Under the pieces are notes generated by a model. The model had not been told where the DNA came from, did no database searches, and was given only the letters and a program-made list of their open reading frames with translations. This document shows, piece after piece, positions 17,036 through 25,182 of a stretch of DNA of 64,000 nucleotides (its first letter is position 1; the number at the start of each line of letters is the position of its first letter). This stretch comes from Tsuneonella mangrovi (GTDB taxonomy: Bacteria; Pseudomonadota; Alphaproteobacteria; Sphingomonadales; Sphingomonadaceae). The position numbers and the translations under genes were made by a program. The DNA is taken from positions 1,736,001-1,800,000 of the forward strand of contig NZ_CP022889.1 in NCBI RefSeq assembly GCF_002269345.1. The letters run 5' to 3'.

Positions 17036-17619
17036 CCCTGGTGCTTGCATCGAAGAGCGCCAGCCGCTGCGCGATGCTCGACGCTGCGGGCGTGGAATTC
17101 GATTCGATTCCCGCCGATGTCGACGAGCGGGCAATCGAAGATTCGCTTGAAACCTTGGATCCGGCGGAGATTGCCATTGCTTTGGCGCAGGCCAAGGCGC
17201 TGGTGGTCAGCCGCGCATGGCCTGACCGGTTAGTCCTGGGGAGCGATTCGCTGGTGAGCATCGACGGCGAGCGGTTCGACAAGCCCGCCAGCAGAATGGA
17301 TGCTGCGCGGCACTTGCGGCGCTTTTCGGGCCAGACGATGGAACTCCACAGCGGTGCAGCGTTGTCGCGCGGCGGGAATGTCCTGTGGTCGGCTGGCGAC
17401 GTTGCGCGGCTCAAGGTGCGTGATCTGTCGAACGAATTTATCGAAGCATACCTCGAGGCAGAATGGCCGGCGATTGCCGGATGCGTCGGCTGCTTCCGGA
17501 TCGAGGCGCGTGGTGCGCAATTGTTCGAAACGATCGAAGGTGACCAGTTCACGGTGCTGGGCATGCCGTTGCTGGCAGTTCTCGGCGCGCTGCGCGTGCA
17601 AGGGGAGCTTCTGGCATGA
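17032..17619 (+). CDS. maf: Maf-family nucleoside triphosphate pyrophosphatase
   Basis: House-cleaning nucleotide pyrophosphatase of 195 residues expected to hydrolyse non-canonical or specific NTPs. It starts MTLVLASKSASRCAMLDAAG, the Maf signature with Ser and Arg residues, followed by VDERAIE, the catalytic-aspartate region VLGSDSLVSIDG, the KPAS-type motif (FDKPASRMDA), and GCFRIEARGAQLFETIEGD. It overlaps ppsR and aroE by four bases each. ppsR-maf-aroE-coaE-dnaQ is a conserved origin-proximal block in alphaproteobacteria. Confidence 0.93.
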   Translation: MTLVLASKSASRCAMLDAAGVEFDSIPADVDERAIEDSLETLDPAEIAIALAQAKALVVSRAWPDRLVLGSDSLVSIDGERFDKPASRMDAARHLRRFSGQTMELHSGAALSRGGNVLWSAGDVARLKVRDLSNEFIEAYLEAEWPAIAGCVGCFRIEARGAQLFETIEGDQFTVLGMPLLAVLGALRVQGELLA

Positions 17620-18470
17620 AGCGCCCCTATGCCGAAGTGATCGGCAGCCCTATCGCCCAGTCGAAGTCGCCCGTGATCCACGGATTCTGGCTCGGAAAGA
17701 CTGGAATCGCCGCCGATTACCGAGGGACATTGGTCGAAGCATCAGGATTGGCCGACTATCTTTCCTCTCGCCGGGTGGACCCGGATTGGCGTGGGTGCAA
17801 CGTGACCATGCCGCACAAACTGTCGGCGCTCCCGCTGCTCGACCGGCTCGATCCGCTGGCTGCGAAGATCGGGGCGGTGAACACGATCGTCCCTGACGGC
17901 GGCGCGCTGGTCGGCTACAATACCGACGCGCCCGGTTTCCTCGAGCCACTGGCGGGGATGCTTCGTGAGACCCACTTTTTCCGCATGGCGCGGATTCTCG
18001 GGACCGGCGGTGCGGCGCGCGCAATCGTGGCTGCGCTGGCGGGCGAAGGGTTCACGCTGGTGCTTGCGGGCCGCAACCCGGACAAGGCGCGTGCCATGCT
18101 CGACGAGCTCGATCCGGGCGGTAAGCATCACGCGGTCGATATCGCGCATTTCGCCGATCCGACAGATTTTGCGTTCGACGACCGCGAAGGGTGTTGCGAC
18201 CTTGTCGTCAACGCTTCGCCGCTTGGCATGCGCGGGCAGTCGCCGCTGGCGTTCGACTGGAGCCACGCTCCACCCGGATCAATCGCGTATGACATCGTGA
18301 CCGATCCGGTCGATACGCAATTCCTTCAAGGCGCTCGAAGCACAGGACTTGCGACGATCGACGGGCTGGAAATGCTGGTCGGGCAGGCGGCGGTGGCCTT
18401 CCAACATTTCTTTGGCGTCGAGCCTCCGCGTGCATTCGATGCCGAACTGCGCGAAAGGCTTTTGGCATGA
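17616..18470 (+). CDS. aroE: Shikimate dehydrogenase AroE
   Basis: NADPH-dependent enzyme of 284 residues in the shikimate pathway, reducing 3-dehydroshikimate. It shows the substrate-binding VIGSPIAQSKSPVIHGFWL, the catalytic lysine-aspartate pair region (GCNVTMPHKLSALP and NTDAPGFLE), the NADP-binding glycine motif LGTGGAARAIVAAL, and LVVNASPLGM. It is coupled by ATGA overlaps to maf upstream and coaE downstream. Confidence 0.95.
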   Translation: MKRPYAEVIGSPIAQSKSPVIHGFWLGKTGIAADYRGTLVEASGLADYLSSRRVDPDWRGCNVTMPHKLSALPLLDRLDPLAAKIGAVNTIVPDGGALVGYNTDAPGFLEPLAGMLRETHFFRMARILGTGGAARAIVAALAGEGFTLVLAGRNPDKARAMLDELDPGGKHHAVDIAHFADPTDFAFDDREGCCDLVVNASPLGMRGQSPLAFDWSHAPPGSIAYDIVTDPVDTQFLQGARSTGLATIDGLEMLVGQAAVAFQHFFGVEPPRAFDAELRERLLA

Positions 18471-19099
18471 GCGCCGATGATTCGCCCGCTCGCAAGGCTC
18501 ACGGGGGGCCGCTGGTCCTCGGCCTCACCGGTTCGATCGGGATGGGCAAATCGACTGTTGCAGCGATGTTCGAGGACTTGGGTGTGCCGGTGTTCGATGC
18601 CGACGCCTGCGTGCGCCGGATGCAAGGCCCCGACGGCGCCTTGCTGCCAGCTATCGAGGAGGCGTTCCCGGGATCGACCGGGCCCGAGGGGGTCCGGCGT
18701 GAGGCACTGGGGGCGCAAGTTTTCGGCGACAAGGATGCGCTCGCGCGGCTTGAAGCGATTGTCCACCCGGCAGTCGGGAAGGAACGCACTGCATTCCTCG
18801 CCAGCCATGCCGATGCGCCGCTGGTGGTGTTCGATATCCCGCTGCTGTTCGAAAAAGGCGGGGCGCAGGCAGTCGATGCCGTAGCAGTGGTTTCGGCACC
18901 CGCCGAAGCGCAGCGCGCCAGGGTTCTCGCTCGCCCAGGTATGACCGCGGAAAAGTTTGTTCGCATCCTCTCGCTGCAGGTTCCGGATGCTCAGAAGCGC
19001 GAGCGTGCGGACTATGTCATCGATACCGGCGCGAGCCTGGCCGAGACGCGCGCCCATGTCGCTCAGCTGGTTGCTGCACTGACAGGGAGCAATCGCTAG
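18467..19099 (+). CDS. coaE: Dephospho-CoA kinase CoaE
   Basis: Final enzyme of coenzyme A synthesis, 210 residues, phosphorylating the ribose 3'-OH of dephospho-CoA. The P-loop is GLTGSIGMGKST at about residues 18-29, followed by VFDADACVRRM, the HPAV helix region (IVHPAVGKERTAFL), and VFDIPLLFEKGG, all characteristic of CoaE. An N-terminal extension of about 15 residues precedes the usual start, retained because ATG 18467 overlaps the aroE stop by four bases. Confidence 0.94.
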   Translation: MSADDSPARKAHGGPLVLGLTGSIGMGKSTVAAMFEDLGVPVFDADACVRRMQGPDGALLPAIEEAFPGSTGPEGVRREALGAQVFGDKDALARLEAIVHPAVGKERTAFLASHADAPLVVFDIPLLFEKGGAQAVDAVAVVSAPAEAQRARVLARPGMTAEKFVRILSLQVPDAQKRERADYVIDTGASLAETRAHVAQLVAALTGSNR

Positions 19100-19156
19100 C
19101 CCATTCGCGAGTCGCAGGCTTGTCAGGCGGAGGTTTCGCGCCGATATAGATTGGTG

Positions 19157-19861
19157 ATGCGCGAGATCGTGTTCGATACCGAGACTACTGGACTGGATCC
19201 CAAGACGGGCGATCGACTGGTCGAGATCGGATGCATCGAAATGGTCAATCGGGTCACTACCGGCGTGACATTCCACGCCTATTTCAATCCCGATCGCGAC
19301 ATGCCGGAGGCCGCCGAAGCGGTGCACGGGCTGTCGGCAGCATTCCTTTCGGACAAGCCGCGGTTCCACGAGCGCGCTGGCGAATTGCTCGAATTTCTCG
19401 GCGATGCGTCGTTGGTTGCGCACAACGCCAGTTTCGATTTCGGGTTCCTCAATGCCGAACTCGCGATCGCGGAATTGGAACCGGTCGGTCTCGACCGGAT
19501 GGTCGACACGATCGCGATTGCCAAGCGGCGCCACCCCGGTGCCAAGCTGTCGCTCGATGCCCTGTGCACGCGCTACGGGATCGACCGGAGCCACCGCGTG
19601 AAGCACGGTGCGCTGCTCGATGCCGAACTGCTCGCGCAGCTCTACGTCGAGCTTACCGGCGGAAGACAGATCGGGCTCGAACTTGCTGCCGAAGCTGGCG
19701 ACGAGACGGTGTTCGTTGCGTCGCCATCCCAGGCCAAGCGCGAGCGACCCTTTCGCGAGCCGCGCCCCCACAGCGCACCGGACCAAGAGCTCGCCCGCCA
19801 CCGCGCGTTTATCGACCGGATTGAAGGAGCAATCTGGGCCGATCGCGCGTTAGGCAAATGA
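19157..19861 (+). CDS. dnaQ: DNA polymerase III epsilon subunit (3'-5' proofreading exonuclease)
   Basis: DEDDh exonuclease of 234 residues that proofreads for the replicative polymerase. Catalytic residues are visible: Asp7 and Glu9 (FDTETTG), Asp94 (ASFDFGFL), His150 and Asp155 (HGALLDAE). QIGLEL at residues 171-176 fits the beta-clamp-binding consensus. A C-terminal region (ERPFREPRPHSAPDQELARHRA) would bind the alpha subunit. ATG 19157 is chosen; TTG 19151 and GTG 19154 directly precede it in frame. Confidence 0.95.
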   Translation: MREIVFDTETTGLDPKTGDRLVEIGCIEMVNRVTTGVTFHAYFNPDRDMPEAAEAVHGLSAAFLSDKPRFHERAGELLEFLGDASLVAHNASFDFGFLNAELAIAELEPVGLDRMVDTIAIAKRRHPGAKLSLDALCTRYGIDRSHRVKHGALLDAELLAQLYVELTGGRQIGLELAAEAGDETVFVASPSQAKRERPFREPRPHSAPDQELARHRAFIDRIEGAIWADRALGK

Positions 19862-19885
19862 GTCGCACAACAAGCAGGAGATGAC

Positions 19886-20461
19886 GTGACGATGGACATT
19901 CGGATCTCGGGCCACCAGGTCGAAACCGGCGCAGCACTGCAGGAGCATGTGGAAGATCGCTTGACCGGGATCGTCGACAAATATTTCAACCGCGCGATTT
20001 CCTCCAACGTTACATTCGGCAAGGCTCCGGCGGGTGCGTTCAGTTGCGACATCGTCACGCACGTGATGCAGGGCCTGATCCTCAAGGCGCACGGTGCCGC
20101 TCAGGACGCCCACCTCGCGGCCGATGCCGCCGCTGAAAAGATCGACAAGCAGCTGCGCCGGTACAAGCGGCGCCTGCAGGACCGTCACGAGCAATCACAA
20201 TATGCCGCCGAGGAAGAAGAGGCCGCATACACGATTTTCGCGGCGCCCGCCGAGGACGCCGAAGACGATTCGAGTGGCGAGACCCCTATGATCATTGCCG
20301 AAACCACCGCCGATATCCCCGAAGCGAGCGTCGCCGACGCGGTGATGATGCTCGATTTGCGCGATACCAATGCGATGTTCTTCAAAAATGCTGGCACTGG
20401 ACGGCACAATATGGTTTATCGCCGCCGCGATGGGTCGATCGGCTGGGTCGAACCGCGCTAG
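19886..20461 (+). CDS. hpf: Ribosome hibernation promoting factor, long form
   Basis: Protein of 191 residues that inactivates and dimerises ribosomes in stationary phase. It has the S30AE N-terminal domain (MDIRISGHQVETGAALQEHV...RRYKRRLQDRHEQ), an acidic linker (EEEEAAYTIFAAPAEDAEDD), and the C-terminal dimerisation domain (LRDTNAMFFKNAGTGRHNMVYRRRDGSIGWVEP), so it is the long type that forms 100S particles alone. GTG 19886 lies five bases after AGGAG; ATG 19892 is an alternative. ptsN follows on the same strand, as in many proteobacteria, but no rpoN is next to it here. Confidence 0.95.
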   Translation: MTMDIRISGHQVETGAALQEHVEDRLTGIVDKYFNRAISSNVTFGKAPAGAFSCDIVTHVMQGLILKAHGAAQDAHLAADAAAEKIDKQLRRYKRRLQDRHEQSQYAAEEEEAAYTIFAAPAEDAEDDSSGETPMIIAETTADIPEASVADAVMMLDLRDTNAMFFKNAGTGRHNMVYRRRDGSIGWVEPR

Positions 20462-20584
20462 GCGCCACTTTTCCAAACAGGGGATGTGCGAGCCGCTTCG
20501 CCCCAATCTGGCGATCCTGGACGCGCTCCTGCGAGGCAGCGCGACGCGTGGGATTGAAAGCATTAGAACGAAGACGAAATTGCG

Positions 20585-21046
20585 ATGGATGTGATTTACA
20601 AGCTGTTGCCTGAAGCCGTCTGGGTCGACGACCTGGCCGACAAGCGCGCGATTCTCGAAGCGATGGCGACACGGTTCGCCAAGGTATACGCGCTCGATCG
20701 CGTGACCGTGCTTGAGGGTCTCGAGGAGCGCGAGGCACTCGGCAGTACGGGATTTGGTCGCGCCGTTGCCCTGCCGCATGCGCGCATCGATGGACTCAGC
20801 CGACCCGTTGCTGCGCTGCTGAAACTGGAAAGTCCGGTCGATTTCGCATCTGCCGACAAACTGCCGGTCGACCTGGTTATCGGACTGCTTTCGCCGACCA
20901 ATTCGGGGGCCACGCACTTGCACGCGCTTGCCGCCCTGTCGCGAATGGTGCGCGACGAGGACACCCATCGCGCGCTGTCCGAGGCGCAGGACACCGAAGC
21001 GCTCTATGCGCTGCTGACCAACGCCTCTGATCGTGACGCCGCCTGA
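20585..21046 (+). CDS. ptsN: PTS IIA-like nitrogen regulatory protein PtsN (EIIA-Ntr)
   Basis: Phosphoacceptor protein of 153 residues from the nitrogen PTS that regulates targets such as potassium transport and stringent response rather than moving sugars. The phosphorylated histidine is His65 in AVALPHARIDG, with the family context GRAVALPHARIDGLSRPVA. C-terminal helices (THLHALAALSRMVRDEDTHRAL) match EIIA-Ntr. The start lies 123 bases after hpf; a separate promoter in that gap is possible but not evident. Confidence 0.93.
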   Translation: MDVIYKLLPEAVWVDDLADKRAILEAMATRFAKVYALDRVTVLEGLEEREALGSTGFGRAVALPHARIDGLSRPVAALLKLESPVDFASADKLPVDLVIGLLSPTNSGATHLHALAALSRMVRDEDTHRALSEAQDTEALYALLTNASDRDAA

Positions 21047-21515
21047 TAGTGCGGGTGGCGGCTCGGCAAGTGGTGCCGGCCTGCACCACCGCGCGCTCGA
21101 GCGGCTCTACGATGCGGCGCCGGTCAACCGGTTGTTCGACTCGCGGCTTGAGATCGTCGGCGATGGCGCTTCACGAATCGTGTTTTCAGTCGATGAGCGG
21201 GTATTCCATGCAGCCGGTGCGGCGCACGGGACGATCTATTTCAAGATGCTCGACGATGCGGCGTTCTATGCTGCGAACACCCGGGTGACCGACCGGTTCC
21301 TGCTGACGACCTCGTTCAACCTCCATTTCACCAAGCCTGTACGCGAGGGAGAGGTGATTGCAGAAGGACGCTGGATCAGCGGCCGCAAGCGCGTGCTGGT
21401 CGCCGAATCGCGGCTGGTCGATGCCGAAGGCGACGAAATCGGGCGCGGTACGGGCACATTCATGCGGTCGCGAATCCCGCTTTCAAGTCTGCCTGGTTAC
21501 GCCGATCCGGCCTGA
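21033..21515 (+). CDS. PaaI-type hotdog-fold thioesterase family protein
   Basis: Protein of 160 residues with a single hotdog domain: AAGAAHGTIYFKMLDDAAFYAANT forms the catalytic helix region, followed by LLTTSFNLHFTKPVREGEVIAEGRW and LVAESRLVDAEGDEIGRGTGTFM. It is presumably an acyl-CoA thioesterase; the substrate is unknown. The start is GTG 21033, which lies inside the last codons of ptsN (14-base overlap), and a DUF1491 gene follows after six bases. The three genes probably form one transcript. Confidence 0.87.
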   Translation: MTPPDSAGGGSASGAGLHHRALERLYDAAPVNRLFDSRLEIVGDGASRIVFSVDERVFHAAGAAHGTIYFKMLDDAAFYAANTRVTDRFLLTTSFNLHFTKPVREGEVIAEGRWISGRKRVLVAESRLVDAEGDEIGRGTGTFMRSRIPLSSLPGYADPA

Positions 21516-21521
21516 TCTGTC

Positions 21522-21857
21522 GTGGACGAACGCCTGCCTGCACACCTCGAGGTTGCCGCCATTCGCCGACTTGCCGAAGGCTGCGGCGGCTTCGCAACCG
21601 TCCTCGCCAAAGGGGAACGCGATGCCGGAACGATCGTAATCGTTGTTATCGGAAGTGGTAAACCGGCAACACTCTTCGAACGGATGCCGCAACTCGACGG
21701 CACCAGGGCTTTCGTTGCAACGAAAGCGGAAGAAGCTGAAAAACAGAGAGAATTTTCCGAATACATTACCCGCAGGTCTTCTCGCGATCCCGATTTATGG
21801 ATAATCGAGGCAGATGTCGCGGATCGGGACGAATTCATGAAATCATTGCCGCAATAG
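21522..21857 (+). CDS. DUF1491 family protein
   Basis: Small soluble protein of 111 residues matching the alphaproteobacterial DUF1491 pattern: LPAHLEVAAIRRLAEGCGGFATVLAKGERDAGTIVIVV, then EYITRRSSRDPDLWIIEADVADRDEF. The function is unknown. It starts at GTG 21522, six bases after the thioesterase stop. Confidence 0.85.
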   Translation: MDERLPAHLEVAAIRRLAEGCGGFATVLAKGERDAGTIVIVVIGSGKPATLFERMPQLDGTRAFVATKAEEAEKQREFSEYITRRSSRDPDLWIIEADVADRDEFMKSLPQ

Positions 21858-22058
21858 GTTGACTTCGCAGTTGCAGCAATTATGTGCGCCGCGACTTCTA
21901 CGGGACGTAGGCGGCTTTGGTTGGCATAAGGTCGACAAGCTAGCGCGTAGACGGGGAGCAGCCGGCAGGCTTCGAACAGGACCCACTGTTCAACGCAAGT
22001 AACGCGAACGGGTCCCGGTCTGCGCCAGACTGCCTCACCGCTTAGACCGATGTGATCA

Positions 22059-22709
22059 ATGCAGTTCAGACGAGCCACGCTCGCGGCGGTTGCCGCGGCG
22101 ACAGCTGTTACTCTTTTTGCCGCCGGTGGGTCCGGCGCGTTCGCCCAGCCAGGCGAAGACCAACCCGAAGTTTCGCTTCCGCTGACCGCGGAAACCGTTC
22201 CCGCCCAATCCGAAGGTCCGATTTTCGTCTCGAATCCGGTTGTCCAGCCGGTCGACGAGCACGCGAGTGTCGATGCCGCGCCGAGCGACGCCACGTCGTT
22301 GCGCGAACTGGTGGACGACATGCCGACTCGCGAAGCGCTTACACCCGAGATGAAGTGTCTCGCCGGTGCGGTCTATTTCGAATCGCGCGGTGAACCGCTG
22401 GCCGGCCAGCTGGCTGTGGCCAAGGTCGTGATCAACCGTGCCGAATCAGACGCGTTCCCGTCGGACTATTGCGGCGTGGTGTTCCAGCGCGCGCAGTTCT
22501 CGTTCGTGCGTGGTGGCCAGATGCCGCACATCCGCAAGTCCTCGCCCGCATGGAAGCGTGCCAAGGCGATTGCCCGGATTGCCCACGAGGACCTGTGGCA
22601 GAGCAAGGCCGAAAACGCGCTCTACTTTCACACCCGTTCGGTCCATCCGCGCTGGAGCCGGACGCGCATCGCCGAAGCGACGATCAACTCGCACATTTTC
22701 TACCGCTGA
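22059..22709 (+). CDS. Cell wall hydrolase, SleB/Hydrolase_2 family
   Basis: Exported protein of 216 residues: signal peptide (residues 1-29, ending AFAQ), a low-complexity linker of about 70 residues, then a SleB-like catalytic domain. That domain has the family motif CLAGAVYFESRGEPLAGQLAVAKVVINR (glutamate in YFESRGE is the expected catalytic residue) and AQFSFVRGG. It ends in the domain itself and no peptidoglycan-binding repeat is present. The most likely role is peptidoglycan remodelling in the periplasm. It is convergent with xth, 17 bases away. The 201-base gap upstream (21858-22058) shows no ORF. Confidence 0.9.
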   Translation: MQFRRATLAAVAAATAVTLFAAGGSGAFAQPGEDQPEVSLPLTAETVPAQSEGPIFVSNPVVQPVDEHASVDAAPSDATSLRELVDDMPTREALTPEMKCLAGAVYFESRGEPLAGQLAVAKVVINRAESDAFPSDYCGVVFQRAQFSFVRGGQMPHIRKSSPAWKRAKAIARIAHEDLWQSKAENALYFHTRSVHPRWSRTRIAEATINSHIFYR

Positions 22710-22726
22710 GGCGGTAGCGAAGCAGA

Positions 22727-23500
22727 TCAGCCAGCGACTTCGACCCACACGGGTGCGTGGTCGCTGGCTTTTTCGCGTCCGCGGTATTCCTTGTCGACGC
22801 CGGCGGCAGTCATCCGGTCGGCGAGTTCGGGGCTCAGCAGCATGTGGTCGATGCGAAAACCATGGTCGCGCGGCCACGCGCCGGCCTGGTAGTCCCAGTA
22901 TGTCCACACCCCGCCACGTGGGTTGAGAGTATCGAGCGCATCGGTCCACCCGTCGCCGAGAAGGCGCGCATAGGCGTCGCGCGACTCGGACTGCATCAGC
23001 GCATCGCTCGCCATCGCCTTGGGCGACCATACGTCCTTGTCCTCGGGGATCACGTTGAAATCCCCGACTACCGCGCACGGAATTTCCAGCGCCCAAAGTG
23101 CCTGCATCCGCGCGCGCAGGCGCTCCATCCACGCGAGCTTGTAGTCGAACTTCGGCCCCGGCACCGGGTTGCCGTTGGGCAGGTAAAGGCACACCACCCG
23201 CACGCCGTTCACGTCCGCTTCGAGGTAGCGCGAGTGATCGTCATCGGGCTCGCCGGGCAAGGTGCGTTGTGCTTCGACCGGCGTGACCCCATCAGCGAGG
23301 ATCGCAACGCCGTTGAATCCCTTCTGGCCGTGCCAGATCGCATGGTAGCCGATCTTTTCGAATTCGTGTGCCGGGAAGCCTTCGTCCTGGCTCTTGATTT
23401 CCTGCAGGCAGGCAACCGTCGGGCGGGTTTCCTCGAGCCACTCGAGCAGCCGAGGTAAACGCGCCTTGACGCCGTTGATGTTGAAGGATGCGATGCGCAT
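22727..23500 (-). CDS. xth: Exodeoxyribonuclease III
   Basis: AP endonuclease and 3'-5' exonuclease of 257 residues for base-excision repair. Signatures are MRIASFNINGVKARLPRLLEWL, LQEIKSQDEGFP with the metal-binding glutamate, CLYLPNGNPVPGPKF, VVGDFNVIPEDKDVW, and the C-terminal RIDHMLLSPEL with KASDHAPVWVEV. It follows erpA by ten bases on the same strand, an arrangement repeated in relatives. Confidence 0.96.
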   Translation of the reverse strand: MRIASFNINGVKARLPRLLEWLEETRPTVACLQEIKSQDEGFPAHEFEKIGYHAIWHGQKGFNGVAILADGVTPVEAQRTLPGEPDDDHSRYLEADVNGVRVVCLYLPNGNPVPGPKFDYKLAWMERLRARMQALWALEIPCAVVGDFNVIPEDKDVWSPKAMASDALMQSESRDAYARLLGDGWTDALDTLNPRGGVWTYWDYQAGAWPRDHGFRIDHMLLSPELADRMTAAGVDKEYRGREKASDHAPVWVEVAG

Positions 23501-23510
23501 CCGCGAGACT

Positions 23511-23840
23511 TTAGATGCCGAAGCTGGAACCGCAACCGCAACCGGAGGCGGCTTGCGGGTTTTCGACCTTGAAGGCCGCCCCGCCGAGCGATTCGACGAA
23601 GTCGACCGTGCTACCGGAAACGAGGTCGAGGCTCACCGGGTCGACCACCAGCTTGACGCCATCGGTCTCGCTCACCGAATCGTCGGTCTCCGCGCCTTCC
23701 GCGAGATCGAACTTGTACTGGAAGCCTGAGCAGCCACCACCTTCGACGGATAGCCGCAGGATCGCCGGCTTTGCCTGGCGCTGGGCGATCCACGCCACGC
23801 GCTTCGCGGCGGACGGGGTGAGGATGAGCTGCTCGGCCAT
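23511..23840 (-). CDS. erpA: Iron-sulfur cluster insertion protein ErpA (A-type carrier)
   Basis: A-type Fe-S carrier of 109 residues that delivers clusters to apoproteins. The three ligand cysteines are in place: Cys37 (GGGCSGFQYKF) and Cys101 with Cys103 (SGCGCGSSF). This is distinct from the second A-type carrier in the suf operon at 55657-56019. Its 5' leader contains a nested inverted repeat with competing pairing partners (23864-23951). No clear Shine-Dalgarno is seen before ATG 23840. Confidence 0.93.
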   Translation of the reverse strand: MAEQLILTPSAAKRVAWIAQRQAKPAILRLSVEGGGCSGFQYKFDLAEGAETDDSVSETDGVKLVVDPVSLDLVSGSTVDFVESLGGAAFKVENPQAASGCGCGSSFGI

Positions 23841-23863
23841 GGCAACGATGTAGGATGCGCTCG

Positions 23864-23951
23864 GGCCTAGCTCAAGGCTCTAGGCCGCGTGGACAGATTC
23901 CCCACGGTCTCGCACCGTGGCTCGTGCGGAACTTATCCACGCGGCCTAGAG
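23864..23951 (-). repeat. Nested inverted-repeat element in the erpA leader
   Basis: Bases 23878-23893 (CTCTAGGCCGCGTGGA) and 23936-23951 are perfect 16-base inverted complements. Inside is a second hairpin, CCACGGT (23902-23908) with ACCGTGG (23914-23920), and a TTCC/GGAA pair between the two. A third copy of the arm core, GGCCTAG at 23864-23870, can pair with CTAGGCC at 23880-23886, so short and long helices are mutually exclusive. The outer arm abuts the CBS gene stop. The strand also carries TTATCCACG, one mismatch from a DnaA box. No run of U follows, so it is not a classic terminator. Confidence 0.75.
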
Positions 23952-24383
23952 TCAGGCGGTCTGGATATAGGTGCGCATCGCTTCGGCTTCGGTGGCGATC
24001 GCATCGACTTGCGCCTTCACCAGGTCGCCGATCGAGATGAACCCGCACATCATCCCGTCCTGCACGACCGGCAAGTGACGGATGCGGCGGCGAGTCATCA
24101 GGCCGAGCGCTTCGTCAATCGACGTCGCAGGGTCAACCGTGATCGCAGGCGCGGTCATCACTTCTCCCACAGGCTTGCCGAGGCAGACCTCTCCGTCGCT
24201 CTCGAGCCGGTAGATCACGTCGCGTTCGGAAAAGATCCCGGCCACCGTGCCGCCGCGCATTACCGGCAGCGCGCCGATCCTGCGCCGGGCGAGGATCGAC
24301 AGCGCCTCGCGCATCGGCATGTCCACATCGCATGTCAAAACGTCCGAACTCGCGCGGCCGGCGATCAGCTGGGCAATATCCAT
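23952..24383 (-). CDS. CBS domain-pair protein
   Basis: Protein of 143 residues consisting of two CBS motifs (about 10-62 and 72-128): VDMPMREALSILARRRIGALPV...GIFSERDVIYRLE, and DPATSIDEALGLMTRRRIRHLPVVQDGMMCGFISIGDLV. Such stand-alone pairs bind adenine nucleotides or NAD and act as sensors or regulators of partner enzymes; the partner is not identifiable. The stop codon adjoins the erpA-leader inverted repeat. Confidence 0.9.
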   Translation of the reverse strand: MDIAQLIAGRASSDVLTCDVDMPMREALSILARRRIGALPVMRGGTVAGIFSERDVIYRLESDGEVCLGKPVGEVMTAPAITVDPATSIDEALGLMTRRRIRHLPVVQDGMMCGFISIGDLVKAQVDAIATEAEAMRTYIQTA

Positions 24384-24496
24384 GCGCTCTCTCCCCTTTC
24401 CTGCATGTCACTCTCCTTCGACAGAATGCCACGATCCGGCGTGAAATGCCAGCAAGAGGCATTGCGCAACATGCCGACCAAGGCCATCTGGCGCGG

Positions 24497-24814
24497 GTGA
24501 ACATTCCGGAATCCCCGCTCGACGATCCGGTCAACGCGGCGCACGCTTTCGCCCACTATCGTCGGATGATGAAGTGGATGGCGGCATTCACCGCGTTGGT
24601 CGTGGCGCTCGTGTTGGCCGGTTTCTGGCTGGTCGATGGCGCAACCTCGATCCACTTCTACATTGCGACCGGCCTCGGGATCGGCTTCACGATGATGCTG
24701 ACCGGCGCTCTGATGGGGTTGCTGTTTCTCTCCAACGGGACCGGTCATGACGAATCGGTGGTCGACCCGCTTGCCGGTGAGGAGTGGCCGGGCAAACTCG
24801 GCGATCGCGACTAG
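24497..24814 (+). CDS. Small two-helix membrane protein, function unknown
   Basis: Protein of 105 residues with two predicted transmembrane helices ([20 protein letters not shown] and [20 protein letters not shown]), and acidic ends. The start is taken at GTG 24497 ([23 protein letters not shown]); there is no strong ribosome-binding site, and the longer upstream frame looks non-coding. It is convergent with the ferredoxin gene, with a four-base tail overlap. I recognise no family with confidence. Confidence 0.7.
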   Translation: MNIPESPLDDPVNAAHAFAHYRRMMKWMAAFTALVVALVLAGFWLVDGATSIHFYIATGLGIGFTMMLTGALMGLLFLSNGTGHDESVVDPLAGEEWPGKLGDRD

Positions 24815-25182
24815 CGCGGCTCAGCCCGCAATCGCAGCTCCTCGACCGGCTCGCCGCCGATCAGGTGCTGCTGGATGATCCGTTCGAGCGCGGACTCATC
24901 GCATGAGTGGTACCAGACGCCCTCGGGCCACACGACAGCGATCGGCCCTGCTTCGCAGATCTGCAGGCAGTCGGCCTTGGTGCGCTGAACGGTCTTGCCT
25001 GCGAGGCCGAGTTCCTTGAGGCGGCGTTTGAGGTACTTCCATGCCCGCTCGCCATCCTCGCGGCGGCAGCATTTCTGCTTATCGGACATTGCGCACAGGA
25101 AAATCTGTCGCTCGACCCGCTCGCCGCCGCTCTTGGAGAGCGCGGCGCGCGCCTTGGCAAGGTCAGCCGCGTTTGCCGGCAA
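24811..25182 (-). CDS. Thioredoxin-fold [2Fe-2S] ferredoxin
   Basis: Protein of 123 residues related to the thioredoxin-like [2Fe-2S] ferredoxins: ligands are probably Cys30 (FLCAMS), Cys38 or Cys39 (KQKCCRRE), Cys72 and Cys76 ([10 protein letters not shown], the C-x3-C pair), followed by [12 protein letters not shown]. The exact redox partner is unknown. The start is uncertain: TTG 25182 preserves the first ligand cysteine and overlaps the DUF2497 gene by 20 bases, whereas the first ATG (25089) would remove it. Confidence 0.82.
   Translation of the reverse strand: MPANAADLAKARAALSKSGGERVERQIFLCAMSDKQKCCRREDGERAWKYLKRRLKELGLAGKTVQRTKADCLQICEAGPIAVVWPEGVWYHSCDESALERIIQQHLIGGEPVEELRLRAEPR

Noticed and set aside
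18326-19801. 491-residue minus-strand ORF opposite aroE, coaE and dnaQ
   Set aside because: All three plus-strand genes have full sets of catalytic motifs; this frame has none.
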